Source: Piliocolobus tephrosceles (taxonomy: Eukaryota > Chordata > Mammalia > Primates > Cercopithecidae). From it: DNA of 64,000 bases. Numbering within the stretch: the first letter of the stretch is position 1; every line of letters starts with the position of its first letter. Location of the stretch: contig NC_045448.1 in the NCBI RefSeq assembly GCF_002776525.5, positions 106,367,839 to 106,431,838 on the forward strand, in the 5' to 3' direction. Made by a program: the position numbers and the translations under genes. Of the stretch, positions 32,100-45,316 are shown in pieces. The notes under the pieces are model-generated. The model saw nothing but the letters and a program-made list of their open reading frames with translations, ran no database searches and was not told the origin of the DNA.

Positions 32100-35000
32100 A
32101 TGGCAGGATCAAGATCACACATAACAATATTAACCTTAAATGTAAATGGACTAAATGCTCCAATTAAAAGACACAGACTGGCAAACTGGATAAAGAGTCA
32201 AGACCCATCAGTCTGCTGTCTTCAGGAGACCCATCTCACATGCAAAGACATACATGGCTCAAAATAAAAGGATGGAGGAAGATCTACCAAGCAAATGGAG
32301 AACAAAAAAAAGCAGGGGTTGCAATCCTAGTCTCTGATAAAACAGACTTTAAACCATCAAAGATCAAAAGAGACAAAGAAGGCCATTACATAATGGTAAA
32401 GGGATCAATCCAACAGGAAGAGCTAACTATCCTAAATATATATGCACCTAATACAGGAGCACCCAGATTCATAAAGCAAGTCCTTAGAGACTTACAAAGA
32501 GACTTAGACTCCCATACAATAATAATGGGAGACTTCAACACTCCACTGTCAACATTAGACAGATCAACGAGACAGAAAGTTAACAAGGATATCCAGGAAT
32601 TGAACTCATCTCTGCACCAAGCGGACCTAATAGACATCTATAGAACTCTCCACCCCAAGTCAACAGAATATACATTCTTCTCAGCACCACATCACACTTA
32701 TTCCAAAATTGACCACATAATTGGAAGTAAAGCACTCCTCAGCAAATGTAAAAGAACAGAAATTATAACAAACTGTCTCTCTGACCACAGTGCAATCAAA
32801 CTAGAACTCAGGACTCAGAAATTCAATCAAAACCGCTCAACTACATGGAAACTGAACAACCTGCTCCTGAATGACTACTGGGTACATAACGAAATGAAAG
32901 CAGAAATAAAGATGTTCTTTGAATCCAATGAGAACAAAGATACAACATACCAGAATCTCTGGGACACATTTAAAGCAGTATGTAGAGGGAAATTTATAGC
33001 ACTAAGTGCCCACAAGAGAAAGCAGGAAAGATCTAAAATTGACACTCTAACATCACAATTAAAAGAACTAGAGAGGCAAGAGCAAACACATTCAAAAGCT
33101 AGCAGAAAGCAAGAAATAACTAAGATCAGAGCAGAACTGAAGGAGATAGAGACACAAAAAACCCTCCAAAAAATCAATGAATCCAGGAGTTGGTTTTTTG
33201 AAAAGATCAACAAAATTGACAGACCGCTAGCAAGATTAATAAAGAAGAAAAGAGAGAGGAATCAAATAGACGCAATAAAAAATGATAAAGGGGATATCAC
33301 CACCGACCCCACAGAAATACAAACTACCATCAGAGAATACTATAAACACCTCTACGCAAATCAACTAGAAAATCTAGAAGAAATGGATAATTTCCTGGAC
33401 ACGTACACTCTTCCAAGACTAAACCAGGAAGAAGTTGAATCCCTGAATAGACCAATAGCAGCATCTGAAATTGAGGCAACAATTAATAGCCTGCCCACCA
33501 AAAAAAGCCCAGGACCAGATGGATTCACAGCTGAATTCTACCAGAGGTACAAGGAGGAGCTGGTACCATTCCTTATGAAACTATTCCAATCAATAGAAAA
33601 AGAGGGAATCCTCCCTAACTCATTTTATGAGGCCAGCATCATCCTGATACCAAAGCCTGGCAGAGACACAACAAAAAAAGAGAATTTTAGACCAATCTCC
33701 CTGATGAACATCGATGCAAAAATCCTCAATAAAATACTGGCAAACCGGATTCAGCAGCACATCAAAAAGCTTATCCACCATGATCAAGTGGGCTTCAGCC
33801 CTGGGATGCAAGGCTGGTTCAACATTCGCAAATCAATCAACGTAATCCAGCATATCAACAGAACCAAAGACAAGAACCACATGATTATCTCAATAGATGC
33901 AGAAAAGGCTTTTGACAAAATTCAACAGCCCTTCATGCTAAAAACGCTCAACAAATTCGGTATTGATGGAACGTACCTCAAAATAATAAGAGCTATTTAT
34001 GACAAACCCACAGCTAATATCATACTGAATGGGCAAAAACTGGAAAAGTTCCCTTTGAAAACTGGCACAAGACAGGGATGCCCTCTCTCACCACTCCTAT
34101 TCAACATAGTGTTGGAAGTTCTGGCTAGGGCAATCAGGCAAGAGAAAGAAATCAAGGGTATTCAGTTAGGAAAAGAGGAAGTCAAATTGTCCCTGTTTGC
34201 AGATGACATGATTGTGTATTTAGAAAACCCCATCGTCTCAGCCCAAAATCTTCTTAAGCTGATAAGCAACTTCAGCAAAGTCTCAGGATACAAAATTAAT
34301 GTGCAAAAATCACAAGCATTCTTATACACCAGTAACAGACAAGCAGAGAGCCAAATCAGGAATGAACTTCCATTCACAATTGCTTCAAAGAGAATCAAAT
34401 ACCTAGGAATCCAACTTACAAGGGATGTAAAGGACCTCTTCAAGGAGAACTACAAACCACTGCTCAGTGAAATCAAAGAGGACACAAACAAATGGAAGAA
34501 CATACCATGCTCATGGATAGGCAGAATCAATATTGTGAAAATGGCCATACTGCCCAAGGTAATTTATAGATTCAATGCCATCCCCATCAAGCTACCAATG
34601 AGTTTCTTCACCGAATTGGAAAAAACTGCTTTAAAGTTCATATGGAACCAAAAAAGAGCCCGTATTGCCAAGACAATCCTAAGTCAAAAGGACAAAGCCG
34701 GAGGCGTCACGCTACCTGACTTCAAACTATACTACAAGGCTACAGTAACCAAAACAGCATGGTACTGGTACCAAAACAGAGATATAGACCAATGGAACAG
34801 AACGGAGCCTTCAGAAATAATGCCACACATCTACAACCATCTGATATTTGACAAACCTGAGAAAAACAAGAAATGGGGAAAGGATTCCCTATTTAATAAA
34901 TGGTGCTGGGAAAATTGGCTAGCCATAAGTAGAAAGCTGAAACTGGATCCTTTCCTTACTCCTTATACGAAGATTAATTCAAGATGGATTAGAGACTTAA

Positions 35001-35926
35001 ATGTTAGACCTAATACCATAAAAACCCTAGAAGAAAATCTAGGTAGTACCATTCAGGACATAGGCATGGGCAAGGACTTCATGTCTAAAACACCAAAAGC
35101 AACGGCAGCAAAAGCCAAAATTGACAAATGGGATCTCATTAAACTAAAGAGCTTCTGCACAGCAAAAGAAACTACCATCAGAGTGAACAGGCAACCTACA
35201 GAATGGGAGAAAATTTTTGCAATCTACTCATCTGACAAAGGGCTCATTTCCAGAATCTACAAAGAACTCAAGCAAATATACAAGAAAAAAACAAACAACC
35301 CCATCCAAAAGTGGGGAAAGGATATGAACAGACATTTCTCAAAAGAAGACATTCATACAGCCAACAGACACATGAAAAAATGCTCATCATCACTGGCCAT
35401 CAGAGAAATGCAAATCAAAACCACAATGAGATACCATCTCACACCAGTTAGAATGGCAATCATTAAAAAATCAGGAAACAATAGGTGTTGGAGAGGATGT
35501 GGAGAAATAGGAACACTTTTACACTGTTGGTGGGATTGTAAACTAGTTCAACCATTATGGAAAACAGTATGGCGATTCCTCAAGGATCTAGAACTAGATG
35601 TACCATATGACCCAGCCATCCCACTACTGGGTATATACCCAAAGGATTATAAATTATGCTACTACAAAGACACATGCACACGTATGTTTATTGCGGCACT
35701 ATTCACAATAGCAAAGACTTGGAATCAACCCAAATGTCCATCAGTGACAGACTGGATTAAGAAAATGTGGCACATATACACCATGGAATACTATGCAGCC
35801 ATAAAAAAGGATGAGTTTGCGTCCTTTGTAGAGACATGGATGCAGCTGGAAACCATCATTCTTAGCAAATTATCACAAGAAGAGAAAACCAAACACCGCA
35901 TGTTCTCACTCATAGGTGGGAACTGA
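32100..35926 (+). pseudogene. L1 ORF2p with a single one-base frameshift near codon 52
   Basis: ORF2p is the endonuclease and reverse transcriptase of L1. The normal start ATG is at 32100, but one base is missing at about 32255-32257 (CATACATGGCTC), so this frame hits a TAA shortly after. The second frame then stays open to 35926. The total span equals the usual 1275 codons plus stop, minus exactly one base. Visible motifs are the endonuclease NIYAPNTG, DFNTPLSTLDR and SDHSAIKLEL, the RT FADDM at about 34195-34209, and the Cys-rich motif C-X3-C-X7-H-X4-C at about 35486-35540. All catalytic-site residues seem present. As written, the protein would lack the first endonuclease strands, because a downstream start (32240) drops about 47 residues. 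Confidence 0.92.
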
Positions 35927-36170
35927 ACAATGAGCTCACTTGGACTCGGGAAGGGGAACATCACACACTGGGGCCTATCATGGGGAGGGGGGAGGGGGGA
36001 GGGATTGCATTGGGGAGTTATACCTGATATAAATGATGAATTGATGGGTGCTGACGAGTTGATGGGTGCAGCACACCAACATGGCACATGTATACATATG
36101 TAACCTGCACGTTATGCACATGTACCCTAGAACTTAAAGTATAATAAAAAATAAAAATAAAAAAAAAAAA

Positions 36171-36245
36171 GAACATTAAACCCACAACATACCTAAATAA
36201 ATACAATTTACAAACTAAGTTCTAATCAAATATTATCAGAACCTG
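36171..36245 (+). other. L1 3' transduced segment
   Basis: 75 bp of non-L1 sequence (GAACATTAAACCCACAACAT at its start) lies between the L1 A tail and a second A tail that abuts the target duplication. It contains AATAAA at 36196-36201, about 45 bp before the second tail. This is the expected result of read-through past the L1 polyadenylation signal at the parent locus. Confidence 0.85.
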
Positions 36246-36276
36246 AAAAAAAAAAAAAAAAAAAAACATTAAGCTA

Positions 36277-36510
36277 AATAAAAGAAGCCACTCACAAAAG
36301 ACCACATATTATAAATTCTATTTAAATGAAATGCTCAGAACAAGAAAATCTATAGAGACAATTTAGTGGTAGGAGAGTGTAGAGCTAAGAAGTACAGAGT
36401 TTCTTTTTGAGTTGATAAAAACATTCTAAATAGCTGTGCATATCCGTGAATACACTAAAACCATTGAATTGTAGGTAGGTAAATTATAGCTCAATAAAGC
36501 TGTTATAAAT
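36277..36510 (+). mobile_element. Old L1 3' fragment, right of young L1
   Basis: Continues the L1 end interrupted at 30662: AAAAGAAGCCACTCACAAAAG, ATATTATAAATTCTATTTAA and CACTAAAACCATTGAATTGTA. It is the 3' UTR of an L1M-type element. Confidence 0.75.
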
Positions 36511-36570
36511 AATATACACATATCAATTTTTGTAAGAATAAAAATCACTTCTCCTAGAAGAAAGATTATA

Positions 36571-36808
36571 CAGTTGATCCTTGAATAACATAGTTTTGAA
36601 CTGCATGGGTCTACTTATATGCAGATTTTTTTTCAACCAAATGTGGATAAAAATACAGTATCAGTAGAATGTGAAACCCACTTATACAGAGGGCCAACTT
36701 TTCATATATGTGGGTTATAAAGAGCCAACTGCGGGAACTGAGTATGCATGGATTTGGTATACACAGGGGGTCCTGGAACCAATCTTTTGCATATACCAAA
36801 GGAAAACT
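36571..36808 (+). mobile_element. MER2/Tigger-type DNA transposon (TcMar)
   Basis: It begins CAGTTGATCCTTGAATAACA, the MER2 terminal inverted repeat, followed by GAACTGCATGGGTCTACTTA, ATGCAGATTTTTTTTCAACC and GGAGTCCTGGAACC-like sequence. It is preceded by TA, as expected for TA target choice. Non-coding. Confidence 0.8.
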
Positions 36809-37787
36809 ATACAACCCAAAGTCCCTACAACCATCCACATTGTCCAGCATAAAACAAAAAATAATCAGATATATAAACAAAGAGAAAAATGTGAGCAATA
36901 GTCAAAAGAAAAAGCAATCAATAAAACCTACCTGAAATGGACCAGATGTTGAAATTACAAGAAAAAGGCCTCAATATATTTTAAGTATACTGTAAACATT
37001 GTATTTTAAATATATATACATAATATATATATAATGTATATATATAATGTTGAAGGGAAAGAAAACTGTGATCCTAATAAGTGAACAAATGGGGATCTTA
37101 GCACAGAAATTGAAAAGAAGGGAAATTTTAGAACAAAAAGCACAGTATCTGTATGGGCTTCATAGCAGATTGGAGGTACCAGAATAAAGTGTTAGTAACC
37201 TAGAAAATCTGTCAAGAGAAATTACTCAATCTGATAAACAAAGAGAAAAAAAATATTGACAAAATGAACACGAGTTTCAGTGACCTGTGGGACAATATCA
37301 AGATGCTTAGCAAACTATAATTTGAGTCTCAGAAGAAAAAGAGACAACAGATAGGATGTAAAAATAGATTAGAAGAAATAATAGTTGAAAATTTCCAAGA
37401 TTTGATTAAAAACAAACCTACAGATCCAAGAAGCTCGATAAATCCAATGCAATATATGTACAAAGAAAACCAAAAGAAGGCATATCCTACTACAAATAAT
37501 AACACAATAGCTGAAAACCAAGAATAAAGAGGAAAAATCTTAAAAGCAGTCATAGAAAAAAAGATACATTATATACATCATATAGGGGGAAAATGTCATG
37601 GATTATGTCTGATTTTCTCAGATGAAAAGGTGGAAATCAGAAAACAATGACTTGACATGTTTAAAGGTCAGAAAAAAAAACCTTCAACCAATAATTATAA
37701 AACCAGCAAAAGTGTTCTTCAAGAATGAAGGTAATGACTTCAAACTATTCTACAAGGACACAGTAACCAACACAGCAAGGTACTGGT

Positions 37788-37790
<3 letters not shown>

Positions 37791-37825
<35 letters not shown>
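37791..37825. repeat. (AC)n microsatellite
   Basis: About 17 uninterrupted AC units inside L1 ORF2-derived sequence. Confidence 0.93.
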
Positions 37826-37826
<1 letters not shown>

Positions 37827-38774
37827 CAAACAGACATACAGACCAATGGAACAGAATACAGAACCAAAAATAAAGCCACACAACTACAGTCATATGATCT
37901 TCAACAAAGTTGACAAAAAATAAGCAATGAGGAAAGGACTCCCTACTCAATAAATAGCTCTGAAATAGCTGGCTAGATATATGCAGAAGAATGAAATACG
38001 TTTCACTATATACAAAAAGTAATTGAAGATGGATTAAAAATTTAAACCTAAGATCCTAATTTAATCCTAGAAGAAAACCTAAGAAATATTATTCTGGACA
38101 TAGACCTTGGCAAATAATTTATAACTAAGTCCTCAACAGCAATTGCAACAAAAACAAAAATTGATAAGTAGGACCTAATTAAATTAAAGAGCTTCTGCTC
38201 AGCAAAAGAAACTAACAACAAAGTAAACAGACAATTCATAGAATAAGAGAAAATATTTGCAAATATTTATTGAAAATATATGCAAACTATGCATCCAACA
38301 AAGATAGAATATCCAGAATCTATAAGGAAGTTAAACTATTCAGCAAGCAAAAAAACAAATAACCCCATTTAAAAATGGGCAAGATACATGAATAGACACT
38401 TCTCAAAAGAAGACACGTAAGTGGATAAGAAACAAGAAACAAGAAAAAATGCCCAACATTACTAACCGTCAGAGAAATGCAAATCAAAACCACAATGAGA
38501 TCTCATTTCACACCAGTCACAATGGCTACTATTAAAAAGTCAAAAATTTACAGATGTTGGTGAGATTGTGGAGAAAAGGGAATGCTTATACACTGCTGGT
38601 GGGAATGTAAATTAGTACAACCTCTATGGAAAACAGGATGAAGATTTCTTTACGAATTAAAATAGAACTACCCTTTGATCCCACTATTGGTTATCTACCC
38701 AATGGAAAAGAAATAATTTTATCAAAAAGACACCTCCCTTATGTGTTTATTGTACCACTATTTTTAAAATGTGG

Positions 38775-38806
<32 letters not shown>

Positions 38807-39032
38807 GACCACATGGTGTGTATAGACTGTGGAATACTACTCATCCATTTCAAAAGATGAAATCATGTCTTTTACAGCAACATATACAGAACTGGAGGCC
38901 ATTATATTTAATGAAATAACTCAGAAACAAAGTGAAAAACCACATCTTCTCACTTTTAAGTGGCATGTAAACACGCAGACATGCAGAGAAAAATAGACAC
39001 TGGAGAATCCAAAAAGTGGGGGAAGCAGGGGT

Positions 39033-39396
39033 TGTATTAGCCTGTTTTCACACTGCTGATAAAGACACACCCAAATCCAAGCAATTTACAAAAGAAAGGT
39101 TTAATGGACCTACAGTTCCACGTGGCTGGGGAGCCCTCACAATCATGGCGGAAGGCAAGGAAGAGCAAGTCACGTCTTACATGGATGGAAGCATGCAAAG
39201 AGAGTTTGTGCAAAGGAAATCCTCTTCTTAAAACCATCAGCTCTTGTGAGACTTATTCACTATTGCAAAAACAGCACGAGAAAGACCTGCCTCCATGATT
39301 CAATTACCTCCTACTGGGTGCCTCCCACAAACGTGGGAATTGTGGGAGTTACAATTCAAGATGAGATCTGGGTAGAGACACAGCTAGACTGTATCA
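39033..39396 (-). mobile_element. THE1/MST-type MaLR solo LTR, minus strand
   Basis: Reading the minus strand it starts TGATACAGTCTAGCTGTG and ends CAGGCTAATACA. Phrases such as CACAATCATGGCGGAAGGC, GTCACGTCTTACATGG and GAGACTTATTCACTATTG fit THE1/MST. The 5-bp flanks are GGGGT (39028-39032) and AGGGT (39397-39401), a target duplication with one change. No internal MaLR sequence, so solo LTR. Confidence 0.88.
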
Positions 39397-39539
39397 AGGG
39401 TGAAGGATGAAATACTGCTTATTGGGTACAATGTGCACTATTCGGATGATGGATACACTAAAAGCCCATAACACAACTGCACCTGTATACCTAAATCCAA
39501 AAATACAAATAAAATTTTAGAAATGTCCCAGTTTCAATA

Positions 39540-42500
39540 AAAAATCATTCATCATTCAAAAAACCAGGAAGATTATAAAAAAGACAACTGACAATATCAA
39601 CACCAAGATGAGACATGTCATAGAATGACCTAACAAGGATTTTAAAGCAACAATCATAAAAATACTTAACGGCAATTACAAACATTCTTAAAATGAATAA
39701 AAACATAGGAAGTCTCAGTAAAGAAATAGAAGATATCAGGAAGAATAAAATGGAAATATTAGAGCAAAAAATTGAGTAATCAAAATAAAAAACTCAATGG
39801 ATGAACTCAACAGCAAAATGAAAAAGGAAGAATGAGTAAGCTTGGAGAACAATAAAAATTACGCAATCCAGACAAGAGAGAGAAAATAGCCTGAAAAATC
39901 TGAACAGAGCCTTACAGATATGTAGGATTATTTTTTAAAAAGATCTAATGTTCATATTATTGGAGTGCCAGAAGGAGAAGAGAAAGAGGATGGGGGAAAT
40001 AAAAGATACAAAGATATAAGCATTGAAAATTCTCCAAATTTGGCAAAAACGAAAAACATAAAGCAACAGATTCAAGAATCTGACTGAAATTCAAAGAGAA
40101 TAAATGAAAATAAATTCACACCAAGGCACATCACAGTCAAACATCTGGAAACAAAAGACAAACAAAAAAATATGTAAAGCACATTATCAACAGGGAAAAA
40201 TCAATTATAATGATAGTGGTTTTCTCATCAGAAACCATAGAGACCAGAAAGAACTGATACAATATTTTTTAAGTGCTAAAAAAAAAAAAAGAACTATCAA
40301 CCCTAAATCTTGTATCTGGTGAAATTCTTCTTCAGGAACAAAGTAGAAATAAAGACATTTTCAGACAAAGAAACTAAAGGAATTTGTGGCTAGCAGAGCT
40401 ACTCTTAAAGAATAAAAGAACTTCTCTAAGCAGAAAGAAAATAACAAAGGAAGGAACCTTGGACGATCAGGAAGGAAGAACACAGTAAGCAAAACTATGG
40501 GCAAATAAAATGGACATTCCTTCTCCTTTTGAGTTACAAATGATGTTTGATGGTTGAATCAAAATGCTAGCACAGTCTAATGTAATTCTCAATGTAAGAT
40601 GATAATACATTTTATTATAAATGGGAAGGGCAAAGGGCTGTAAAGGGAAAAGAAGGTTTTTGCTCATCACTCAAACTGGTAAAATGTTGACATCAGTAGA
40701 TTTTGATAATTTATGTATTCATAATGTAACACAGCATAATCACTAAAAAAGCCATATGAAGATATACAATAGAAAACATTATAGATAAATAAGAATAGAA
40801 TTCTAAAAAGTGTTTAAGTAACCCAAAAGCAGGCAGGAAAAAAACAGACAAGCTAAAAACAGAGAAAAAGAAAACAACTAAAATGATCAACAAGCTCTAA
40901 CATATCAATAATCACATTAATTGTAAATGGTCTAATAGACCAAGTAAAAGATAGAGATTGGCAAAGAGGATTTTTTTAAAAAGGACTCAACAATATATTG
41001 TCTACAAGAAATTTGCTTCAAATATAATTATATATATAAGTTAAAAGTAAAAGGATGGAAAAAGATAGGCCATACAAATATTAATAAAAAGAAAATAGGA
41101 TTGGCTATATTAGAAAAATAAACTTCATAGCAAAGAATATTACTGGGGACAAAGCAGGACATATATAATGATAAAAGTGTCAATGCACCAGAAAGACATA
41201 GCAATCCTAAATGTGTATGTATTACCCAATAGAGCTGCAAAATATTTGTAGCAAAAAACAGAATAACTGAAAGAAGAAATAGATAAATCCACAATTATAG
41301 TTGGAAACTTCAATACTGCTTTCTCAACAATTGATAGAACAACAAGATAGAAAATCAGGAAGGATACTCAATACCATCAATGAACAGGATCTAACTGACA
41401 TTTATAGAAAGCTCTATAAAACAACAGCAGAATACACACTCTTTTCAAGTATTCATGAAACATGTACAAAACAAAGCACATATTTGGCTATAAAACATGC
41501 TAAACAATTCACAAGAACTGAAACCAAACAAGTACGTGCTCTGTCCAAGATGGAAACAAACTAGAAATCAAAAATAAATAAAAAGATAACAGGAAAATCT
41601 ACAAATATTTAGAAACTAAACAATATGCATCTAAAAATTCCATAAGTCAAAGAGGAAGTCTTGATGAAAATAAAAGACTTTAAAGTAAGTGGAAATAATA
41701 ATACAACATATAAAAATTTGTGAGACATTGCTAAAGCACTGACTGGAGGGAAATTTGTAGCACTAAATGCTTACGTAAGAAAACATAAAATCTCAAACCA
41801 GTAATCAAGGCTTTCAAATGAAGAAACTAGAAAAAAGAAAAGAAAAATAAACCTAAACAAGCAAAAGGAAATAAATAATAAAGATCAAAGTAGAAATCAG
41901 TGAAATTGAAAACAGAAAAACAAGAGAGAAAATCAAACAAAAAAGCTGGTAATTTTTAAAGATCAATAAATTGACAAACTTATAGCAAGATTGACAAAGA
42001 TAAAAAGAGAGAAGGTATAAATTATAAATATCAAGAATAAAATAGGAAATACCACAAAAGACACAGTAGACATCAAAAGAATAATAAGGGAATACTACAA
42101 ACAACTCCTCACAAATTAGACAACTTGGATGAAACGAATTAAATCCTTAGAAAACAAACTACCACAACTCACACAATATAAAATAATTTGACTAGTCCAA
42201 TATCTATTCAAGCAAATTAGATTCTTGACTTAAAACTTCTTCAAAAAGGAATCTCCAGGCCTGGATGAGTTCACTGGAGAATTTTACCAAACATTTAAAG
42301 AATAATTAATATTAATTCTACACTGTGTCCTGTTATTTCAACAAGAAACAAAAAATAATAATTCCACAAAACATCTTCTAGAGAATAGAAGAGGAAGGAA
42401 TATATCCCAACTCATTTTATGAAGCTAGTCTTATTGTCATTCCAAAACAAAACCATTATTTAAAAAAGAGAAAACTACAGACCAACATTCTTCAAGAATA

Positions 42501-43975
42501 CAGAGGCAAAAATCCATAACACAATATTTGCAAATCAAATTCTGCAGTGTATAATATAAAAAGACTTCTAAAACATGCTCTAGTTTATTCTGGGGATGCA
42601 ATGCTGGATGAAAAAAAATTAATATAATCCATTAAAGTAACAGGCTAACAAAGAAATATCATAGGATGCTATCAATTGATGGAGAAAAAAATGGACAAAA
42701 TTCAACACCCATTAATAATAAAAATTCTCAGATTACTAGGAATATCAGGGATCTTCCACAATGTAATTTTAAAAAATCTATAGAAAACCTACAGTTAACT
42801 TCATACTTAGTGGTGAATGACTGAAAGTTTTCAGGGCAAGGATATCCACTCTTACCGTTGCTATTCAACATAGTGTTGGAAGTTCTAGCCAGCATAACAG
42901 AGCAAGAAAAGAAAACACAAGACAAATAGATCAGAAAGAAAGAAATAAGACTTTTCTTCTTTGCAGATGACATGATAGTCTACCTAGAAATCTTCTGGAA
43001 TCTACAAAAAAACAAACACACACACACACACACAAAAACCCTGTTAGAAGGAATGAGTGAGTCTGGCAAGATCACAAGATAGAAGGTTAACATGCAAAAG
43101 TCAGTCATATTTCTATATACTAGGAATGAACATGTGGAAACCAAAATTTAAAATACAATTCCATTTACAACTCCTAAAAAAAATAAAATACTTATGTATA
43201 AATCTAACAAAACATGTGCAGGACTCGTATACTGAAAAATTTAAGACAGTTGATGAAAGAAATTAAATAATATGTAAATAAATATGAAATATGAAAGATA
43301 TTTGTGAACTGAAAGACTTAGCATTTTTGTCAGCATAGTAAAGATGTCAATTCTCCTTTAATTAATATACAGGTTTAATGCAACTCCTATCAATATCATA
43401 GCAATATTTTTGTAGACATGAACACAGTTATTCTAAAATTTATTTGGAAAGGCAAATGAACTAGAGTAGCTAAAACAATTTTGAAAAAAAATAAAGTAGG
43501 AGGACTCACCCTGCCCAATTTCAAGAAATTCTATAGTTACAGTAATCAAGACTATGTGATATTGACAGAGAAACACAGATGAATACAACAAAATAGAGAA
43601 CCTGGAAGTATAGGTACAACCAACTTTTAACAAAAATCCAAAAGCAATTCAAAGGAGGAAGGATAGTCACTTAAGAAAAACACGCTGGAGCAACTGAACA
43701 CCCATAGTAAAAAAGAAAAAAAAAAAAATGAACCATTTGCTTTTGTGTGTGTGTGTGTTTTTTAAGAGATAGAGTCTCTCACTCTATCACCTAGGCTGGA
43801 GTGAAGTGCTGTGATCATAGCTCACTGCAGCCTCAATCCCCTGGGCTTAAATATCCTCCCACCTCAGCCTCCCAAAGTGCTGGGATTACAAAAAAACATG
43901 AACCTTATACAGAAACTAATTCAAAATAGATCACAGGCTAAATGTAAAATTATGAAACATTTAGAAAAAAACATA
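39540..43975 (+). mobile_element. Old L1 fragment with ORF1 and ORF2 remnants
   Basis: ORF1-like phrases are at 39590-40460 (GGAGTGCCAGAAGGAGAAGA). ORF2-like phrases run from 40905 (TAATCACATTAATTGTAAATG) through the endonuclease and RT regions (AGTGTTGGAAGTTCTAGCC, TTTGCAGATGACATGATAGT at 42960-42979). It is full of stops and short indels. The 3' end is lost. A monomeric Alu lies at 43758-43890. Confidence 0.85.
43758..43890 (-). mobile_element. Old Alu monomer (FLAM/AluJ-like), minus strand
   Basis: Reverse-complement Alu left-arm phrases: AGAGTCTCTCACTCTATCAC, CTCACTGCAGCCTCAATCCC, CCTCAGCCTCCCAAAGTGCT. It is short (about 130 bp). A (GT)n run precedes it at 43745-43758. Confidence 0.8.
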
Positions 43976-44230
43976 GGGGGGTAACATAGGAAGATCTTTG
44001 TGGTGATAAACAGTTCTCTCTCTTGATTGTAGTGGTGGTTACAGAAATCTACGTAAGTGATAAAATTATATAGACTTGCAACCACATTGTATAAGTGTCA
44101 AATTCCTCATTTTGATATTATACTATTATTTTACAAAATACGACCATTGGGAAAACTGGGTGAAAGGTACATGGGATCTTTACACTTTACAATTACTTCA
44201 GAATATAAAGTATGGATGTACAAATGGAAA

Positions 44231-44283
44231 AATGAATGAATGAATGAATGAATGAATGAATGAGTAAATAAATAAATGAATGT
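44231..44283. repeat. (GAAT)n / (AAAT)n microsatellite
   Basis: Tandem AATG units followed by AAAT units, 53 bp in all, between two L1 fragments. Confidence 0.92.
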
Positions 44284-44892
44284 GAAGGTGAAATAAAGAT
44301 AATTTCAGATAAATGAAAACTGAAAAAAGCTGTCACCAGCAGACCTCCACTATAAGAAATGCTTAAAAGAAATTATTCAGGAAATAACATCAGTTGAAAC
44401 CTCAAATTCTACAAGAAAGAAGAATATTGTAAGCAGTAAACATGTGGATCTTAGCAGTGTATAGTTTTTCTTCTCAGTTTCTTTAAAAAAACAGATGACT
44501 TTTAAAAGCAAAAATTATGACTCTGAATTGTGAGATTTATAATGTACGTGGAAATAAAATAGATTAAAACAGTAACACCAAGGACAGGAGTGAGGAGTAA
44601 GGGGGGAGGTATAACTGTTGAAAACTTCTTACATTTTACATGAAGTCATATGAAATCTACTTTTAGTAGACTGTAACAAGTTAAGGATGTAACAAGGAAA
44701 GCAAATTAAATGAAAAATAAAGATTGCATTAAATGAAACACTAAAAAATATTCATTTAGCACAAAAGAAGGCCAAAAGGAGAAACACAGATGAAAGAAAA
44801 AGACTGGACAAATAGAAAGCAAACAGTAATATGGTAGACCTACATCTAAATATATCAATCATTACATTAAATGTATAGAATCAAACACTAGT

Positions 44893-45316
44893 TGCTATAG
44901 TTTGGACATTTGACCTCTAAACCTAGTGTTGAAATTTGATCCCCCATGTTGGACGTGAAGCCTAATGGGAAGTGTTTGGATTATGGGGACAGATCCCTCA
45001 TGAATGGCTTGGTAACATTCTCATGGGAATGAGTGAGTTCTGACTCTTAGTTCTCATGAGAACTGGTTGTTGAAAAGAGCCTGGTCCCTCTTCTGCTCTC
45101 TCTTTTGCCTTCTCTCTTGACATGTGATCTGCACACACCACCTCTCCTTTGCCTTCTCTCATGAGTGGAAGCTTCCTGAGGCCCTTAACAGATGCAGATG
45201 CTGGTGTATCATGCTTCTTGTATAGCCTGAAGAACCATCAACCAAATAAACCTCTTTTCTTCATAAATTACCCAGCCTCAGGCATGCTTTTATAGCAACA
45301 CAAATGGAAAAAGACA
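44893..45316 (+). mobile_element. MST/MLT1-type MaLR solo LTR
   Basis: Starts TGCTATAGTTTGGACATTTG and ends AAATGGAAAAAGACA. It contains TGAAATTTGATCCCCCATGT, CTCATGAATGGCTTGGTAAC, GAGTGGAAGCTTCCTGAGGC and CATAAATTACCCAGCCTCAG. Inserted in an L1. Confidence 0.85.

Larger units (their letters stand above)
30663..36261 (+). mobile_element. Young full-length L1PA (Old World monkey L1) with 3' transduction
   Basis: It begins GGTGGGGGCGGAGCAAGATGG, the L1 5' UTR start with a YY1-type site (CAAGATGG, 30676-30683). It has about 920 bp of 5' UTR before an assembly gap, the ORF1 end, the 63-bp spacer, ORF2, the 3' UTR with a G-rich tract (35982-36004) and an A tail at 36142-36170. Another 75 bp (36171-36245) and a second A tail follow, before the 15-bp perfect target duplicate AAAAACATTAAGCTA (30648-30662 and 36262-36276). 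The cleavage site on the bottom strand reads TTTTT/AAGG, close to the L1 endonuclease consensus. It is antisense to VWA3B in intron 2. Confidence 0.96.
36930..39530 (+). mobile_element. Old L1 with internal deletion
   Basis: From about 37110 the sequence fits ORF1 C-terminal codons (AACCTAGAAAATCTGTCAAG), then at about 37735 it jumps to late ORF2 (CTTCAAACTATTCTACAAGG) and continues to the 3' UTR at 39530. ORF2 start and RT core are missing. Many stops. An (AC)n array (37791-37825), a (TA)n (38791-38805) and a MaLR LTR (39033-39396) interrupt it. Confidence 0.8.

Noticed and set aside
32240..35926. ORF2 starting at 32240
   Set aside because: The canonical start is 32100. The 32240 methionine arises only because of the one-base deletion.
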